Shown: one piece after another, positions 24,427 through 33,907 of the stretch
Numbering within the stretch: position 1 is the first letter of the stretch
Layout: each line of letters starts with the position of its first letter
Program-made: the position numbers and the translations under genes
Notes under the pieces: generated by a model
The model's input: only the letters and a program-made list of their open reading frames with translations
Database searches by the model: none
Told to the model about the DNA's origin: nothing
Source of the DNA: Desulfobacula toluolica Tol2
Lineage (GTDB): Bacteria > Desulfobacterota > Desulfobacteria > Desulfobacterales > Desulfobacteraceae
Assembly: GCF_000307105.1 (NCBI RefSeq)
Contig: NC_018645.1
Span: 3,978,001-4,042,000 of the forward strand
Direction: 5' to 3'
DNA length: 64,000 nt

Positions 24427-26520
24427 ATGCTCATACAAAACAAAAAAAGATTAAAGTTCAACCCTTTTCTTTTAATATCCGCCTTGCTTTTCATAATCTG
24501 TACAACATCAGTTGCTGCATATCCTGTAAGTGTCATAGATTCTAAAGGAAATCATTTAAAAATTTTTAAAACTCCGCATAAGGTTATCAGCCTTGTGCCC
24601 TCAGCCACCCAAATTATTTTTGAGATAGGGGCAAAAGAGCATATCCACGCCATCACCTACCACGATATCACACTTGCCGGAGCTTTTGACAAACAAATAA
24701 TAGGCGGTTTTTTTCTGCCGTCCATTGATAAAATTAAAACTGCAAAACCGGATATGATAATCCTTTCCACCCTCCACCAAGATATCATTGAAAAATTTCA
24801 AAACACTGAATGCAAAATATTTATTTTTGATACAACAACCATTGAAAGTGCTTATAAAAATATAGAGGTTTTAGGAAAAATATTTAACCGCGAACAAGCA
24901 GCTCAAAAGATCATTAAAAAAAACAAGGCAGAACTGAATCATATAAAACAAAAATTAGCTAAAATTAATCATTTAAAACACAAACGCGTCATACGGCTCA
25001 TGGGCAAAAATACGATCATGACTCCTGGCACAGATTCCTTTCAAACCCGGATTATCCGTGCAGCCGGGGGAATTGCCCCTGATTTTGGCAAAAAAGGAAG
25101 TATTGTTTCCGTTACAAAACAAGAATGGATAAAATTTAACCCACAGGTGATTTATGGCTGCGGGCCTGACAAAGAGGCTGCCAAAAAATTTTTCTCAAAA
25201 CCCGGCTGGAAAGATGTGGATGCTGTAAAAAAAGGACAGATCTATTATTTTCCCTGTGACCTGACCTGCAGGGCCTCCACACATACAGGTTATTTTGTAT
25301 CATGGCTTTCTTCAATGATTTATACTGATGAGTTTGCCAAAGCAAAAAACACGATTTTACCCATAACCATAACCCGGTCCAAACCGTTTGAAATTGATCT
25401 TGACTATATAAAGTCAGCTTCAATCAATTATAGTCATATTTATGATTTTGAAAACAAAACCCTGGTGGTGAATTTTCAAAAGGATCAAACCATTATTTCC
25501 ACTCTTGAAGGTCAACGGGATCATATCCTGACGGTGGGAAATCATTATTCTCCCCCGCCAACCTGGGCGCCGGGACATCACCTGGGCATAGAGCATATCC
25601 GGTCATCCATATTAAAAGCCATGGGGAAAAACCAACAAACAGCCAGTTTTTTAATGACCGGGGCAGACATGGATAACCTGAGCGTGAAAACAAAAGTCTT
25701 CAAAGAGATGAAAGTGGTGGCCCTGGTGACTGCCGGTGTCATGTCCAATGCGGTTCGCATGTCAAAGGATACAGGCGACTTTTATGAACCCGGCACAATT
25801 AACGTTATTATCATGACAAATATGCGTCTTTCAACAAGAGCCATGACCCGGACCATCATTGCAGGCACTGAGGCCAAAACCGCAGCTCTTGAAGACATGG
25901 ATATCCGAAGCACCTATACGCCTTTAATGAATGCGGCAACCGGTACGGGAACCGATAATATTATTGTGGTTCAAGGCGAAGGGCAATTGGTGGAAAATGC
26001 CGGAGGCCACTCAAAGATGGGGGAACTGATTGCAAAAGCGGTTTATGACGGTGTCAGTGAGGCCATACTAAAACAAAATAAAATCACGGCTGATCGCCAT
26101 CTTTTTCAGCGACTCAAGGAAAGAAAGATCTCTATTTTCCAGCTGGTATCCAATGTAAACTGCGACTGCATAAACAATACATCAGGAACCCCAAACAGAC
26201 TTGCACAAGTTGTGGAACACCTGCTTCTTGAGCCCAAATATGCATCATTTTTAGAATCCGCTCTGGCCATAAGCGATGAATATGAAAAAGGTCTGGTAAA
26301 AGATCTGTTCTTTTTTCAAAAATGGTGCAGGACCATTGCCGGAGATATTGCAGGAAAAAATATTGAAGAGATAAAAATTCATGTCATGGATGACCATATC
26401 CCTGTCACCTTGAAAACAGCATTTAACGCTATCTTTACCGGGGCACTGGCAAAATTAAATACAGATGAATCAAATCCAGACAAATCAAATCAGGGCAAAT
26501 CAACCCATGAAAACAATTAA
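24427..26520 (+). CDS. Exported BtuF-CbiZ fusion 1 (binding protein plus adenosylcobinamide amidohydrolase)
   Basis: 697 residues from ATG 24427 (AAGGAAG upstream; the longer frame from 24292 has no ribosome site and would hide the signal peptide). Signal peptide about 12-34. Residues about 36-340 form a BtuF-like binding domain ('KVISLVPSATQIIFEIGAKEHI', then 'GWKDVDAVKKGQIYYFPCD'). Residues about 375-600 are a CbiZ domain: 'FLMTGADMDNLSV', 'VVALVTAGVMSNAVRMSKD', 'ATGTGTDNI' and 'GGHSKMGELIAKAV'. CbiZ cleaves the amide bond of cobinamide-type corrinoids to give cobyric acid, normally in the cytoplasm; here it would act outside the membrane while the ligand is held. Overlaps btuF. Confidence 0.9.
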   Translation: MLIQNKKRLKFNPFLLISALLFIICTTSVAAYPVSVIDSKGNHLKIFKTPHKVISLVPSATQIIFEIGAKEHIHAITYHDITLAGAFDKQIIGGFFLPSIDKIKTAKPDMIILSTLHQDIIEKFQNTECKIFIFDTTTIESAYKNIEVLGKIFNREQAAQKIIKKNKAELNHIKQKLAKINHLKHKRVIRLMGKNTIMTPGTDSFQTRIIRAAGGIAPDFGKKGSIVSVTKQEWIKFNPQVIYGCGPDKEAAKKFFSKPGWKDVDAVKKGQIYYFPCDLTCRASTHTGYFVSWLSSMIYTDEFAKAKNTILPITITRSKPFEIDLDYIKSASINYSHIYDFENKTLVVNFQKDQTIISTLEGQRDHILTVGNHYSPPPTWAPGHHLGIEHIRSSILKAMGKNQQTASFLMTGADMDNLSVKTKVFKEMKVVALVTAGVMSNAVRMSKDTGDFYEPGTINVIIMTNMRLSTRAMTRTIIAGTEAKTAALEDMDIRSTYTPLMNAATGTGTDNIIVVQGEGQLVENAGGHSKMGELIAKAVYDGVSEAILKQNKITADRHLFQRLKERKISIFQLVSNVNCDCINNTSGTPNRLAQVVEHLLLEPKYASFLESALAISDEYEKGLVKDLFFFQKWCRTIAGDIAGKNIEEIKIHVMDDHIPVTLKTAFNAIFTGALAKLNTDESNPDKSNQGKSTHENN

Positions 26521-27487
26521 AAATTTTAAACCATCTTTTGGTTTGTGTATAATTCTGGCTGTTTTCGTCATCCTGTTTTTATGCGGAACAAAAAAATCAT
26601 TTGCCGCAGGACAAGCCTTTCCCAAAAGAGTGATCTCTTTATCCCCAATTATAACGGAAACAATTTATCTTGTGGGCGCCCAGGACAGCCTGATCGCCAA
26701 CACCACCTATTGCAATATACCGGAACAGGCAGGACTTAAAGAAAAAATCGGGTCCGTAACCCATATGAATGTTGAAAAAATTATCAGTCTTTGTCCCGAT
26801 CTTGTGATTGCAAGCGCCCTAACCAGGGAAAGACAGCTCATCATTTTAGAACGACAGCATATCACGATTTTAAGGGCCGAAAATCCAAAAACATTTGAGC
26901 AGATGTGCGACATGACCCTGACTATCGGACAAAAACTTGGAAAAGAATCAACAGCTAAGGTCATCGTGGAAAAAGCAAGAACAGAGGTGGCTCATGTAAT
27001 GAAAAAAACCTGCGGGCTTAAAAAACCCAGGGTATTTCTGCAAATCGGTTTAAAACCCCTGCATTCCGCCAACAAGGATATGTTTATCAATGAATACATC
27101 CGGTATGGCGGCGGTGTCAATATTGCAGAACATGAATCCTCCGGCATATACAGCCGGGAAAAAGTCATTCAGGAAAACCCCCAGGTCATTCTCATCGCCA
27201 CCATGGGGACATCCAAAAAAGCCGGATTAATTGAACGGCAAAGATGGATGTCGTTCCAAGGCATTGATGCAGTAAAAAACAAACGGCTTCACGTTCTGGA
27301 CCCGGAAATGATCTGCAGTCCCACACCGGCAACCTTTGTGAAAGGGTTAAGATTAATCGTGCCCCTGATCCATCCGGAAATAGCCTGTCTGGAATTGGAA
27401 CATCCGGAATCGGACAGTCCAAAGTCAGACAGTCCCAAATTGGTACATACAGAGGTGGCCCATCAGGAGGTGAGTGTTGAACCGTAA
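26507..27487 (+). CDS. btuF: BtuF-like corrinoid-binding protein
   Basis: 326 residues from ATG 26507, chosen because the signal peptide (about 10-33) then starts properly; it overlaps the fusion gene by 14 bases. Class III binding-protein fold: 'RVISLSPIITETIYLVGAQDSLI', 'VEKIISLCPDLVIAS', 'YGGGVNIAE' and 'ENPQVILIATMG'. The C-terminus has a short repeated Asp-Ser-Pro-Lys stretch of no evident function. It delivers ligand to the BtuC/BtuD importer encoded next; the following start overlaps its 3' end by 14 bases. Specificity for corrinoid rests on the riboswitch and neighbours. Confidence 0.88.
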   Translation: MKTIKNFKPSFGLCIILAVFVILFLCGTKKSFAAGQAFPKRVISLSPIITETIYLVGAQDSLIANTTYCNIPEQAGLKEKIGSVTHMNVEKIISLCPDLVIASALTRERQLIILERQHITILRAENPKTFEQMCDMTLTIGQKLGKESTAKVIVEKARTEVAHVMKKTCGLKKPRVFLQIGLKPLHSANKDMFINEYIRYGGGVNIAEHESSGIYSREKVIQENPQVILIATMGTSKKAGLIERQRWMSFQGIDAVKNKRLHVLDPEMICSPTPATFVKGLRLIVPLIHPEIACLELEHPESDSPKSDSPKLVHTEVAHQEVSVEP

Positions 27488-28487
27488 AAGATTCAAACAA
27501 TGGCTGCTGATTCTCATAGGCCTTGCAGGGCTTGTTCTGGCCACCGGCATTTTGGCGCTTTGCACCGGAAGTGCGGGCATTGAATTAAACAAGATACCCA
27601 ATATTCTTGTCCACGGCAAAGGAACGGCAGACTACAGCATCCTTGTCGGCATACGTCTGCCCAGAATCATTCTGGGGATGTCCATTGGCGGTGCTTTAAG
27701 CCTTGCCGGCACACTGCTTCAGGGCATGTTCCGCAATCCATTGGTAGAGCCTTATACCCTGGGTATTTCCGGAGGTGCCTCCCTGGGGGTCTGCATGAAT
27801 ATTTTGTTCAAGCTGTATGCTGTTGTAGGTATAATCGCCTATCCATTGTCCGGTTTTTTGGGAGCAAGCATTGTGATATTTCTGGTGTACAGTCTGAACA
27901 GCAGAACACAGGATGTCCAATCCAACAGGATGCTGCTTACAGGCGTGATGATCTCCTATGTTGCATCCTCTCTTGTAATGCTGCTCATGGCCCTTTCAAA
28001 AAGCGATGACCTTCAGAATATTGTTCTGTGGATCATGGGTTCTCTTGATGAACCCGATACCACACTGATAACAATCACCTGTGCAGGCTCCATTGCAGGC
28101 CTTTTTGTGTCCTATTTTTTCTGTATGGATCTCAACGCACTGCTCTTAGGAGAAGAAGAGGCAACCACCCTTGGAATCAACACTCAAAAGACAAAAAAAA
28201 TCCTGTTTATCATTGCATCCTTTTTAACGGGACTCAGTGTTGCCGTTGCCGGTATCATAATGTTTGTAGGGCTGATTGTACCCCACTTTGTCCGCATGAT
28301 GACAGGTCCCGACCACAGGATTCTTCTGGCCGCATCCTTTCTGGCCGGCGCTGCATTTTTAACCCTGTCCGATGTGATTGCCCGTATTATTATTGCACCA
28401 CTTGAACTTCCCGTGGGCGTCATAACAGGGATCATAGGCGGAGTAATGTTTATCTGGGCTCTTTCAAGAAAGCAGGTGAGCCTATGA
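27474..28487 (+). CDS. btuC: BtuC-like corrinoid importer permease
   Basis: 337 residues with about ten membrane helices, FecCD/BtuC family. Typical blocks are visible: 'GIRLPRIILGMSIGGALSLAG', 'LQGMFRNPLVEPYTLGISGGA', and the coupling-helix region 'MFVGLIVPHFVRMMTGPDHR', ending in 'LPVGVITGIIGG'. It overlaps btuF upstream and btuD downstream by a few bases, so the three are translationally coupled. It carries corrinoids or their products from the periplasm to the cytoplasm. Confidence 0.92.
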   Translation: MLNRKRFKQWLLILIGLAGLVLATGILALCTGSAGIELNKIPNILVHGKGTADYSILVGIRLPRIILGMSIGGALSLAGTLLQGMFRNPLVEPYTLGISGGASLGVCMNILFKLYAVVGIIAYPLSGFLGASIVIFLVYSLNSRTQDVQSNRMLLTGVMISYVASSLVMLLMALSKSDDLQNIVLWIMGSLDEPDTTLITITCAGSIAGLFVSYFFCMDLNALLLGEEEATTLGINTQKTKKILFIIASFLTGLSVAVAGIIMFVGLIVPHFVRMMTGPDHRILLAASFLAGAAFLTLSDVIARIIIAPLELPVGVITGIIGGVMFIWALSRKQVSL

Positions 28488-29308
28488 AGCCATTGCTGGA
28501 AATCAAAAATTTAAGTTTTAGATACCAAAAAAAAATGATTCTCCAGGACATCTCATTTTCAGTTGATCCAGGTGAATTTGTGGCTGTGATCGGCCCCAAC
28601 GGGTGCGGCAAAACAACCCTGATTAAAACAATTTTAAAAACCATCCACCCGGAAACCGGCACGATTCATATAGAAAACAAAGACATACAAACGCTTTCCA
28701 ACAAAGCCCTTGCCAAAAGGGTGGCTGTGGTCATGCAGACCATTGATCCGGCAAGCATGACAGTGCGCGATTATGTCCAGTTGGGGCGGCTGCCCTTTTT
28801 TCAAAAATACCAGTTTTTTGAAACCCGGAATGATGTGGATATTGCAAAAAAATATATGCGACTGACAGATGTGGCAAGGCTGGCAGATGCCAGAATCAAT
28901 GAGATCAGCGGCGGGGAACGGCAGCTGGCATCCATTGCAAGGGCTTTGACCCAGGAACCCGCCCTTCTGATCTTGGATGAACCCACCTCCCATCTGGATA
29001 TTACACATCAGGTCAGGATACTTGAATTGATCAACAAGTTGAAAAAAGAATTGTCTTTGACAGTTCTCATGGTACTCCATGACCTGAATCTTGCAGCAGA
29101 GTATTCCGACCGGCTGGTGCTGCTGAACAAGAAAAACGGACGTATTTTCAAGGCAGGTGTCCCAAAAGAGGTGTTAACCGAAGCATCCATCCGGGAGGTA
29201 TACCAGACCCGTGTAAGGGTCAGACCGAATCCTGTTTCAAATAAGCCATGGATTTTTTTAGTAAACCAGCACGATTTAGACAACAGACCTGGCATGAAAA
29301 AAGATTAA
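28484..29308 (+). CDS. btuD: BtuD-like corrinoid importer ATPase
   Basis: 274 residues. Walker A 'GPNGCGKTT' (near 38), signature 'ISGGERQ' (near 142), Walker B 'ALLILDEP' (near 163), H-loop 'MVLHDLNLA' (near 197). The sequence just after Walker A and the Q-loop ('VAVVMQTI') fit the FecE/BtuD group. It overlaps btuC by 4 bases. It drives the importer encoded by btuF/btuC. Confidence 0.93.
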   Translation: MKPLLEIKNLSFRYQKKMILQDISFSVDPGEFVAVIGPNGCGKTTLIKTILKTIHPETGTIHIENKDIQTLSNKALAKRVAVVMQTIDPASMTVRDYVQLGRLPFFQKYQFFETRNDVDIAKKYMRLTDVARLADARINEISGGERQLASIARALTQEPALLILDEPTSHLDITHQVRILELINKLKKELSLTVLMVLHDLNLAAEYSDRLVLLNKKNGRIFKAGVPKEVLTEASIREVYQTRVRVRPNPVSNKPWIFLVNQHDLDNRPGMKKD

Positions 29309-29352
29309 TACTATAAAGACAATAAAAGCTAAAAATAAAGGCTAAAAAAATA

Positions 29353-31305
29353 ATGAACACTGAAAAATCAATACACATAAAAGGACATGGTGTGGTCATA
29401 ATGCTTTTATGTACTGCACTGTTCTGCATGTGCTTTGCCTCAGCTGCCAAGGCTCAGGATCATGACGGCCCGGCAAAGACATCTGACCATCAACCAGCTC
29501 CCATGGAGCTTCAACAGGTGGTGGTGATCGGTGAAAAAATTGATGATTATATCAAAAAAAATCCCGCCCAGATTGTCAGCATGGATGCCAGGGAAATCGA
29601 ACAGAGAAACTTTCTCCAGGTGAACGAAGTCCTTGGCAGCATGGCTGGAGTGGATGTCAAACCCGGAACCAGTGGAATGGGAACAAGGATTTCCATCCGG
29701 GGCGGCGGCGGTTCAGGATCAGTACTGGTACTTGTGGACGGCAGACCCGTGAGTACCATGCAATATGGCGGGGTTGACCTGGGCAGTATTCCCATAGACA
29801 TTGTAAAAAAAATCACTGTCTTTAAACCCCCTGTCCCTGTCTGGCTGGGGCCCGGCAGCAGTGCCGGTGCCATCTATATTGAAACCAAATCCGGACAAAT
29901 CAAATCCAAAAAAATCGAATCAAGGCAAACCGAGAAAAAAAGCGTAAAAAACGGCCGTGTCAGAATCTTGGCCGGATCATATGGCCTGGCCAATGTCAGT
30001 GCCACATGCAGATCAGATGCCGATGACAGTGATTATATGATTTCAGGCGGTGTCGGCCATAACGACGGAAAGCGGGACAACAGCAAAAAAGATCAGGGCA
30101 ATTTAAGCATTCACTATGGAAAGGCAGTTGATTTGTTCAAATACCAGGTGAACGCCAAAGGCTTTATATCAGATCATGGTGTGTCCGGCCCGACTTACAA
30201 CCCCACCCCCAATGCCCACCAGCGCTATGAAAAAGCAAGCCTGGATGTCAAACTCGACGGAATGGCTCAGCAGGCACTGGATTATGATGTCAAAGCCTAT
30301 CTGGATGTCAAAAAGCTGGAAGACACCGCAAACAATGGCGATGTAGCAAAACTGGATGCATTCACCACAGGTTTTGGAACCAATTTTTTTATAACCAACA
30401 GCGCGGAAAAAAACGAATTCCGTTTCGGTACACTGGCAGAACACAGTCGGGTAGACCATACGCTGAGCGGAAAACACGAAAGAAATATGGCTTCTTTTCA
30501 TGGGGTCTATACATTGAGATCCGCCCCCTTTAACCTTACCACAGGCCTGAGATCTGATTATACCAGTGATTTTCACTTTTCTCCGGGCGGCAATGCAGGA
30601 GTGAGCTATGAACTGTCTGAAAAAACGATTGTCAAAGGCAATGCCGGATATTCTGAAAATATTCCCTCTTTTGGCCAGTTGTACCAGCCAAGTCACGGAT
30701 GCATTGATCAGGTCAGGGGAAACCCGGATCTGGAAAAAGAAAAAATCGTTTCTCTCTCTTTAGGAATCACTCATACCTTTGAAAACAAAAATGAGCTTGA
30801 GTTCTCTTTGTTCAGGACAGATACCTGGGATCTGATCAAATACCAGCGGGGAATTGATCTGATCAGCCGCCCGGATAATATCAACCGGGCGTACAAGCAG
30901 GGACTGGAAACAAGTGTCAGGTTTCACCTGACATCCACAACAGACCTGGATCTGAACCATATCTGGCAGAAAACTGAAAACAAGGACAATGGAAAAAATT
31001 TGAGTTATGCTCCCGAGCATACCCTCAAGGTGATCCTGAAAACAAAATTCAAAACCGGAACCAAACTGGAAATTACGGCAAGGCACTATAGTGATCAGTT
31101 TACCGATACTCTGAACACCGAATATGAAAAAATAAAAACCTACATCACCACAGATGCCAAAATTATTCATCCAGTCCTGGTGCTGAAAAAAAAGGCACAA
31201 ATCTTTGTCCATATTCACAATTTGTTTGATACTGATTTTGAATCGCACTACGGGTATCCGGATGACGGATTAAAGGTACAGGCAGGTTTAAATATAAACT
31301 TTTAG
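29353..31305 (+). CDS. TonB-dependent receptor, probable corrinoid receptor 1
   Basis: 650 residues. Signal peptide about 10-35 ('FASAAKAQD'). TonB box/plug domain about 50-170: 'QQVVVIGEK', 'VLGSMAGVDVKPG', 'ISIRGGGGSGSVLVLVDGRP' and 'GPGSSAGAIYIETK'. A 22-strand-type beta barrel follows, ending 'KVQAGLNINF' with a terminal Phe for outer-membrane insertion. BtuB-like by context: it lies behind a cobalamin riboswitch, after btuFCD and before its own TonB-ExbBD set. It is only loosely similar to receptor 2 at 38530, so the two may take different corrinoids. Confidence 0.88.
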   Translation: MNTEKSIHIKGHGVVIMLLCTALFCMCFASAAKAQDHDGPAKTSDHQPAPMELQQVVVIGEKIDDYIKKNPAQIVSMDAREIEQRNFLQVNEVLGSMAGVDVKPGTSGMGTRISIRGGGGSGSVLVLVDGRPVSTMQYGGVDLGSIPIDIVKKITVFKPPVPVWLGPGSSAGAIYIETKSGQIKSKKIESRQTEKKSVKNGRVRILAGSYGLANVSATCRSDADDSDYMISGGVGHNDGKRDNSKKDQGNLSIHYGKAVDLFKYQVNAKGFISDHGVSGPTYNPTPNAHQRYEKASLDVKLDGMAQQALDYDVKAYLDVKKLEDTANNGDVAKLDAFTTGFGTNFFITNSAEKNEFRFGTLAEHSRVDHTLSGKHERNMASFHGVYTLRSAPFNLTTGLRSDYTSDFHFSPGGNAGVSYELSEKTIVKGNAGYSENIPSFGQLYQPSHGCIDQVRGNPDLEKEKIVSLSLGITHTFENKNELEFSLFRTDTWDLIKYQRGIDLISRPDNINRAYKQGLETSVRFHLTSTTDLDLNHIWQKTENKDNGKNLSYAPEHTLKVILKTKFKTGTKLEITARHYSDQFTDTLNTEYEKIKTYITTDAKIIHPVLVLKKKAQIFVHIHNLFDTDFESHYGYPDDGLKVQAGLNINF

Positions 31306-31506
31306 GAGCTGTTTGCAAAAAATATAAGATGGAGAAAACATTTGACTTTTTAAAAAGCATTTTATAATACTTTTCAATCAATTATGATAATTTTCAACCA
31401 ACTAACCTCACAGCAGAAGCTGTCCATCATAATTTTGATTAAAACAAAAATCCAAATAAAATAATAAGAGCCGGTTAGTACAGGCTGTCATTTATTAGCA
31501 AGATCT

Positions 31507-31567
31507 AAAAAAAAGGCCATGAAGGTCAATGATCCTGAAAATGGATACGGCTTTGTGGTCTTTTTTG
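31507..31567 (+). terminator. Terminator-like hairpin between receptor 1 and the TonB machinery
   Basis: AAAAAAGGCCATGAAG pairs with CTTTGTGGTCTTTTTT with a few G-T pairs, and the T-run is part of the stem. It lies in the 31306-31621 gap, which otherwise has no gene. It probably lowers read-through into the TonB genes or separates two units. Confidence 0.55.
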
Positions 31568-31621
31568 GTTAGGGACTCATATAACACTTAACCCTTTAAA
31601 ATATAAGATGATTGAATAAAA

Positions 31622-32431
31622 ATGAAATTTTTCAAGAAACAAACAAACAATTTAATAGTGCAGGCAGTTGTCCTGTTTTTGGGGGGATGTGCTTTTGTTT
31701 TTCCCTCCACAGGATGGTGCAGAACAGACACGGTAAAACAAGTGAAGCAGCCGGTTGAACAGTCGGTGCAGATCCGCCGGGAAACACAGAAACAAAGAGA
31801 CCAATGGGAACAGGAAAAATCAAAACTGGCTCTATTGTACGAACAGCTCAAACAAGAGCATGAAATGCTGGTATCGGAAAACAAAGACTTAATCACAACT
31901 CAAAAAAGTCAAAAAAAACTGAACCAGACCCTTTTAAAACAACAACAAGAATCCTCAAAAATCCAGAAAGAATTGTTTCCCTTTTTAAAAGAGGTGTATG
32001 CCCAACTTTCCACCCTTGTAGCCAATGATCCCCCCTTTTTAAAAGAAGAAAGGGCAGTACGGCTGAAAACACTTGAACAAGTGATCCATGATCCCGAGGT
32101 TTGCATTGCGGAAAAATACCGGAAGGTAATGGAAGCCCTTTTTATTGAAGCAGAGTATGGCGCCACCATTGAAGTATACCAGGATAAAGTGCTGATCGGC
32201 ACAGAAGAAGTTCTGGGCAATATTTTCCGCCTGGGCCGGGTTTCTCTTTTCTTTTTATCATTAGATAAGCAGTCTTCAGGTTATTTTAATGTGGCACAAA
32301 AATCATGGCTGCCACTTGCAGACGACCACCTCCCAGCCATTCGCTCAGCCGTTGAAATCGGCAACAAGAGAAGAACTGTGGAGCTTTTACCCCTCCCCTT
32401 AGGACAGCTGGCCATACAAGGAGATGAATAA
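31622..32431 (+). CDS. DUF3450-like TonB-system component
   Basis: 269 residues. N-terminal signal/anchor (about 10-34), then a long coiled coil (about 38-130: 'QWEQEKSKLALLYEQLKQEHEML' region, heptads throughout). The C-terminal part has 'PFLKEVYAQLSTLV', 'ERAVRLKTLEQVI', 'YRKVMEALFIEAEYGATIEVYQ' and 'VLGNIFRLGRVSLFFLSLD', the conserved core of DUF3450 proteins that accompany TtpC-type TonB systems. It overlaps the next gene by one base. It likely works in the periplasm as a partner of the ExbB-like TtpC protein. Confidence 0.8.
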   Translation: MKFFKKQTNNLIVQAVVLFLGGCAFVFPSTGWCRTDTVKQVKQPVEQSVQIRRETQKQRDQWEQEKSKLALLYEQLKQEHEMLVSENKDLITTQKSQKKLNQTLLKQQQESSKIQKELFPFLKEVYAQLSTLVANDPPFLKEERAVRLKTLEQVIHDPEVCIAEKYRKVMEALFIEAEYGATIEVYQDKVLIGTEEVLGNIFRLGRVSLFFLSLDKQSSGYFNVAQKSWLPLADDHLPAIRSAVEIGNKRRTVELLPLPLGQLAIQGDE

Positions 32432-33903
32432 TGATAAAGAAACCCCTTTTTATTTGTATTATCATGGTCTGTCTGGCAACGCTTCCCGCCTTTGCCCAGG
32501 ATGTTCAGCCGGACATGCAATCTGACAGACGATCTGACATGCGATCAGATTACAAGACATTTGAGCAGCAGCGCAGGCAATTGATTCAAAAAGCTTTGGA
32601 TGAGAAAAAAGAGGCACAACAAGAGGCACAAGACCAGTTGACATACATTAAAAGCAATAAACAAGCCCTGAAAAAAGCCATTGCACAGCTGAAAACCAAT
32701 ATCACCCATCTTAAAGCTGAAAACAAACAGATTCAAACCCATATCACTGAATTAAAACTTGAGGAAGACCGTCTCAAACAGGAGCTTGAAAAAACCAGTG
32801 GAGTGAACCGTGAATTTTCAGGATTTGTCAGGAGCAATGCAAAAGACTTGAAAGCCCTTTTACTCGAAAGCCTTCAATCCGGTCTTACACCGGGCCGCCA
32901 CAATTTTTTGGAACCCGTCATCCTCCAGGAAAAATTTCCTTCCATGGATGATGTCAGAAAACTGGTACATAACCTGTTTGATGAAATCCATACCACAGGC
33001 CAGGTAACACTGACAAAAGGCTTGATGGTTGATCGCCAGGGCAAGGAGCAGGAGGCAAAACTGTTGATCCTGGGAAATTTTACAGGTATTTATCTTCTGG
33101 ATAAAGAGGCTGGATTTCTTTTGTATTCAGACCAGAGCCAGCGGTATTTTGCCCTTTCCAAACTGCCTTCCTCACGGATAACCAACAATATCACAGCCTA
33201 TATGCAGGGTAAAAGCGACAATGTTTACATGGACGTTTCAAAAGGCGGAGCGATCCGGCAGCTGGCCCATCAGCTAAACCTGATGGAACAGGTTCCCAAA
33301 GGCGGTGCCATTGTCTGGCCCATATTGATCATCCTGATGATAGCCGTTCTTATTCTCATTGAAAGAGTCTTCTTTTTTACACAAAGACGTACCCACCCGG
33401 AACAGCTGATGAAAACTATCAGGGAACTTGTCATGGCTGATAACTGGGACGGTTGCCGCAAATTTCTGGAATCTAAAAACCGCAAACTTCTCCCCCAGGT
33501 ACTCCTGACAGCCATGGCATTTAAAGACCAGACCCGGCAGGACATGGAAAATGCACTTCAGGAAGCCATATTGGGGCAAATCCCAAAAATAGAACGATTT
33601 TTATCCACCCTGGGAATGCTCGCGGCCATTGCCCCGCTTCTCGGCCTTTTGGGAACCGTCACAGGCATGATCAACACCTTTCATGTGATCACTTACTATG
33701 GCACAGGTGATCCCAGGATGATGTCAGGCGGTATTTCAGAAGCGCTTGTGACAACCATGCTGGGCCTGTCCGTGGCCATCCCCATCATGCTGGCCCACAC
33801 CTTTTTAAGCCGCAGGGTTGAAACCCAGATTTCACGCATGGAAGAAAAATCCGTAGCATTTGTCAATCTGGTGTTCAAGAACAGAAACGAGAGCAGGCAA
33901 TAG
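32431..33903 (+). CDS. TtpC-like MotA/TolQ/ExbB proton channel protein
   Basis: 490 residues. Signal peptide about 5-22, then a short Asp/Ser/Arg repeat, a coiled coil (about 42-125), a DUF3450-like periplasmic domain to about 270, and a C-terminal TolQ/ExbB channel domain (about 290-480). The latter has 'ILIILMIAVLILIERVFFF', 'LSTLGMLAAIAPLLGLLGTVTGMINTF' (in parts) and 'ALVTTMLGLSVAIPIMLAH'. TtpC proteins act with TonB2-type complexes to energise receptors across a wide periplasm. Its stop is 5 bases before exbB. Confidence 0.88.
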   Translation: MIKKPLFICIIMVCLATLPAFAQDVQPDMQSDRRSDMRSDYKTFEQQRRQLIQKALDEKKEAQQEAQDQLTYIKSNKQALKKAIAQLKTNITHLKAENKQIQTHITELKLEEDRLKQELEKTSGVNREFSGFVRSNAKDLKALLLESLQSGLTPGRHNFLEPVILQEKFPSMDDVRKLVHNLFDEIHTTGQVTLTKGLMVDRQGKEQEAKLLILGNFTGIYLLDKEAGFLLYSDQSQRYFALSKLPSSRITNNITAYMQGKSDNVYMDVSKGGAIRQLAHQLNLMEQVPKGGAIVWPILIILMIAVLILIERVFFFTQRRTHPEQLMKTIRELVMADNWDGCRKFLESKNRKLLPQVLLTAMAFKDQTRQDMENALQEAILGQIPKIERFLSTLGMLAAIAPLLGLLGTVTGMINTFHVITYYGTGDPRMMSGGISEALVTTMLGLSVAIPIMLAHTFLSRRVETQISRMEEKSVAFVNLVFKNRNESRQ

Positions 33904-33907
33904 TATC

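Noticed and set aside
27405-27450. Short tandem repeat at the end of btuF
   Set aside because: It is an imperfect in-frame 12-base repeat of Asp-Ser-Pro-Lys codons, too short to be a functional repeat locus.
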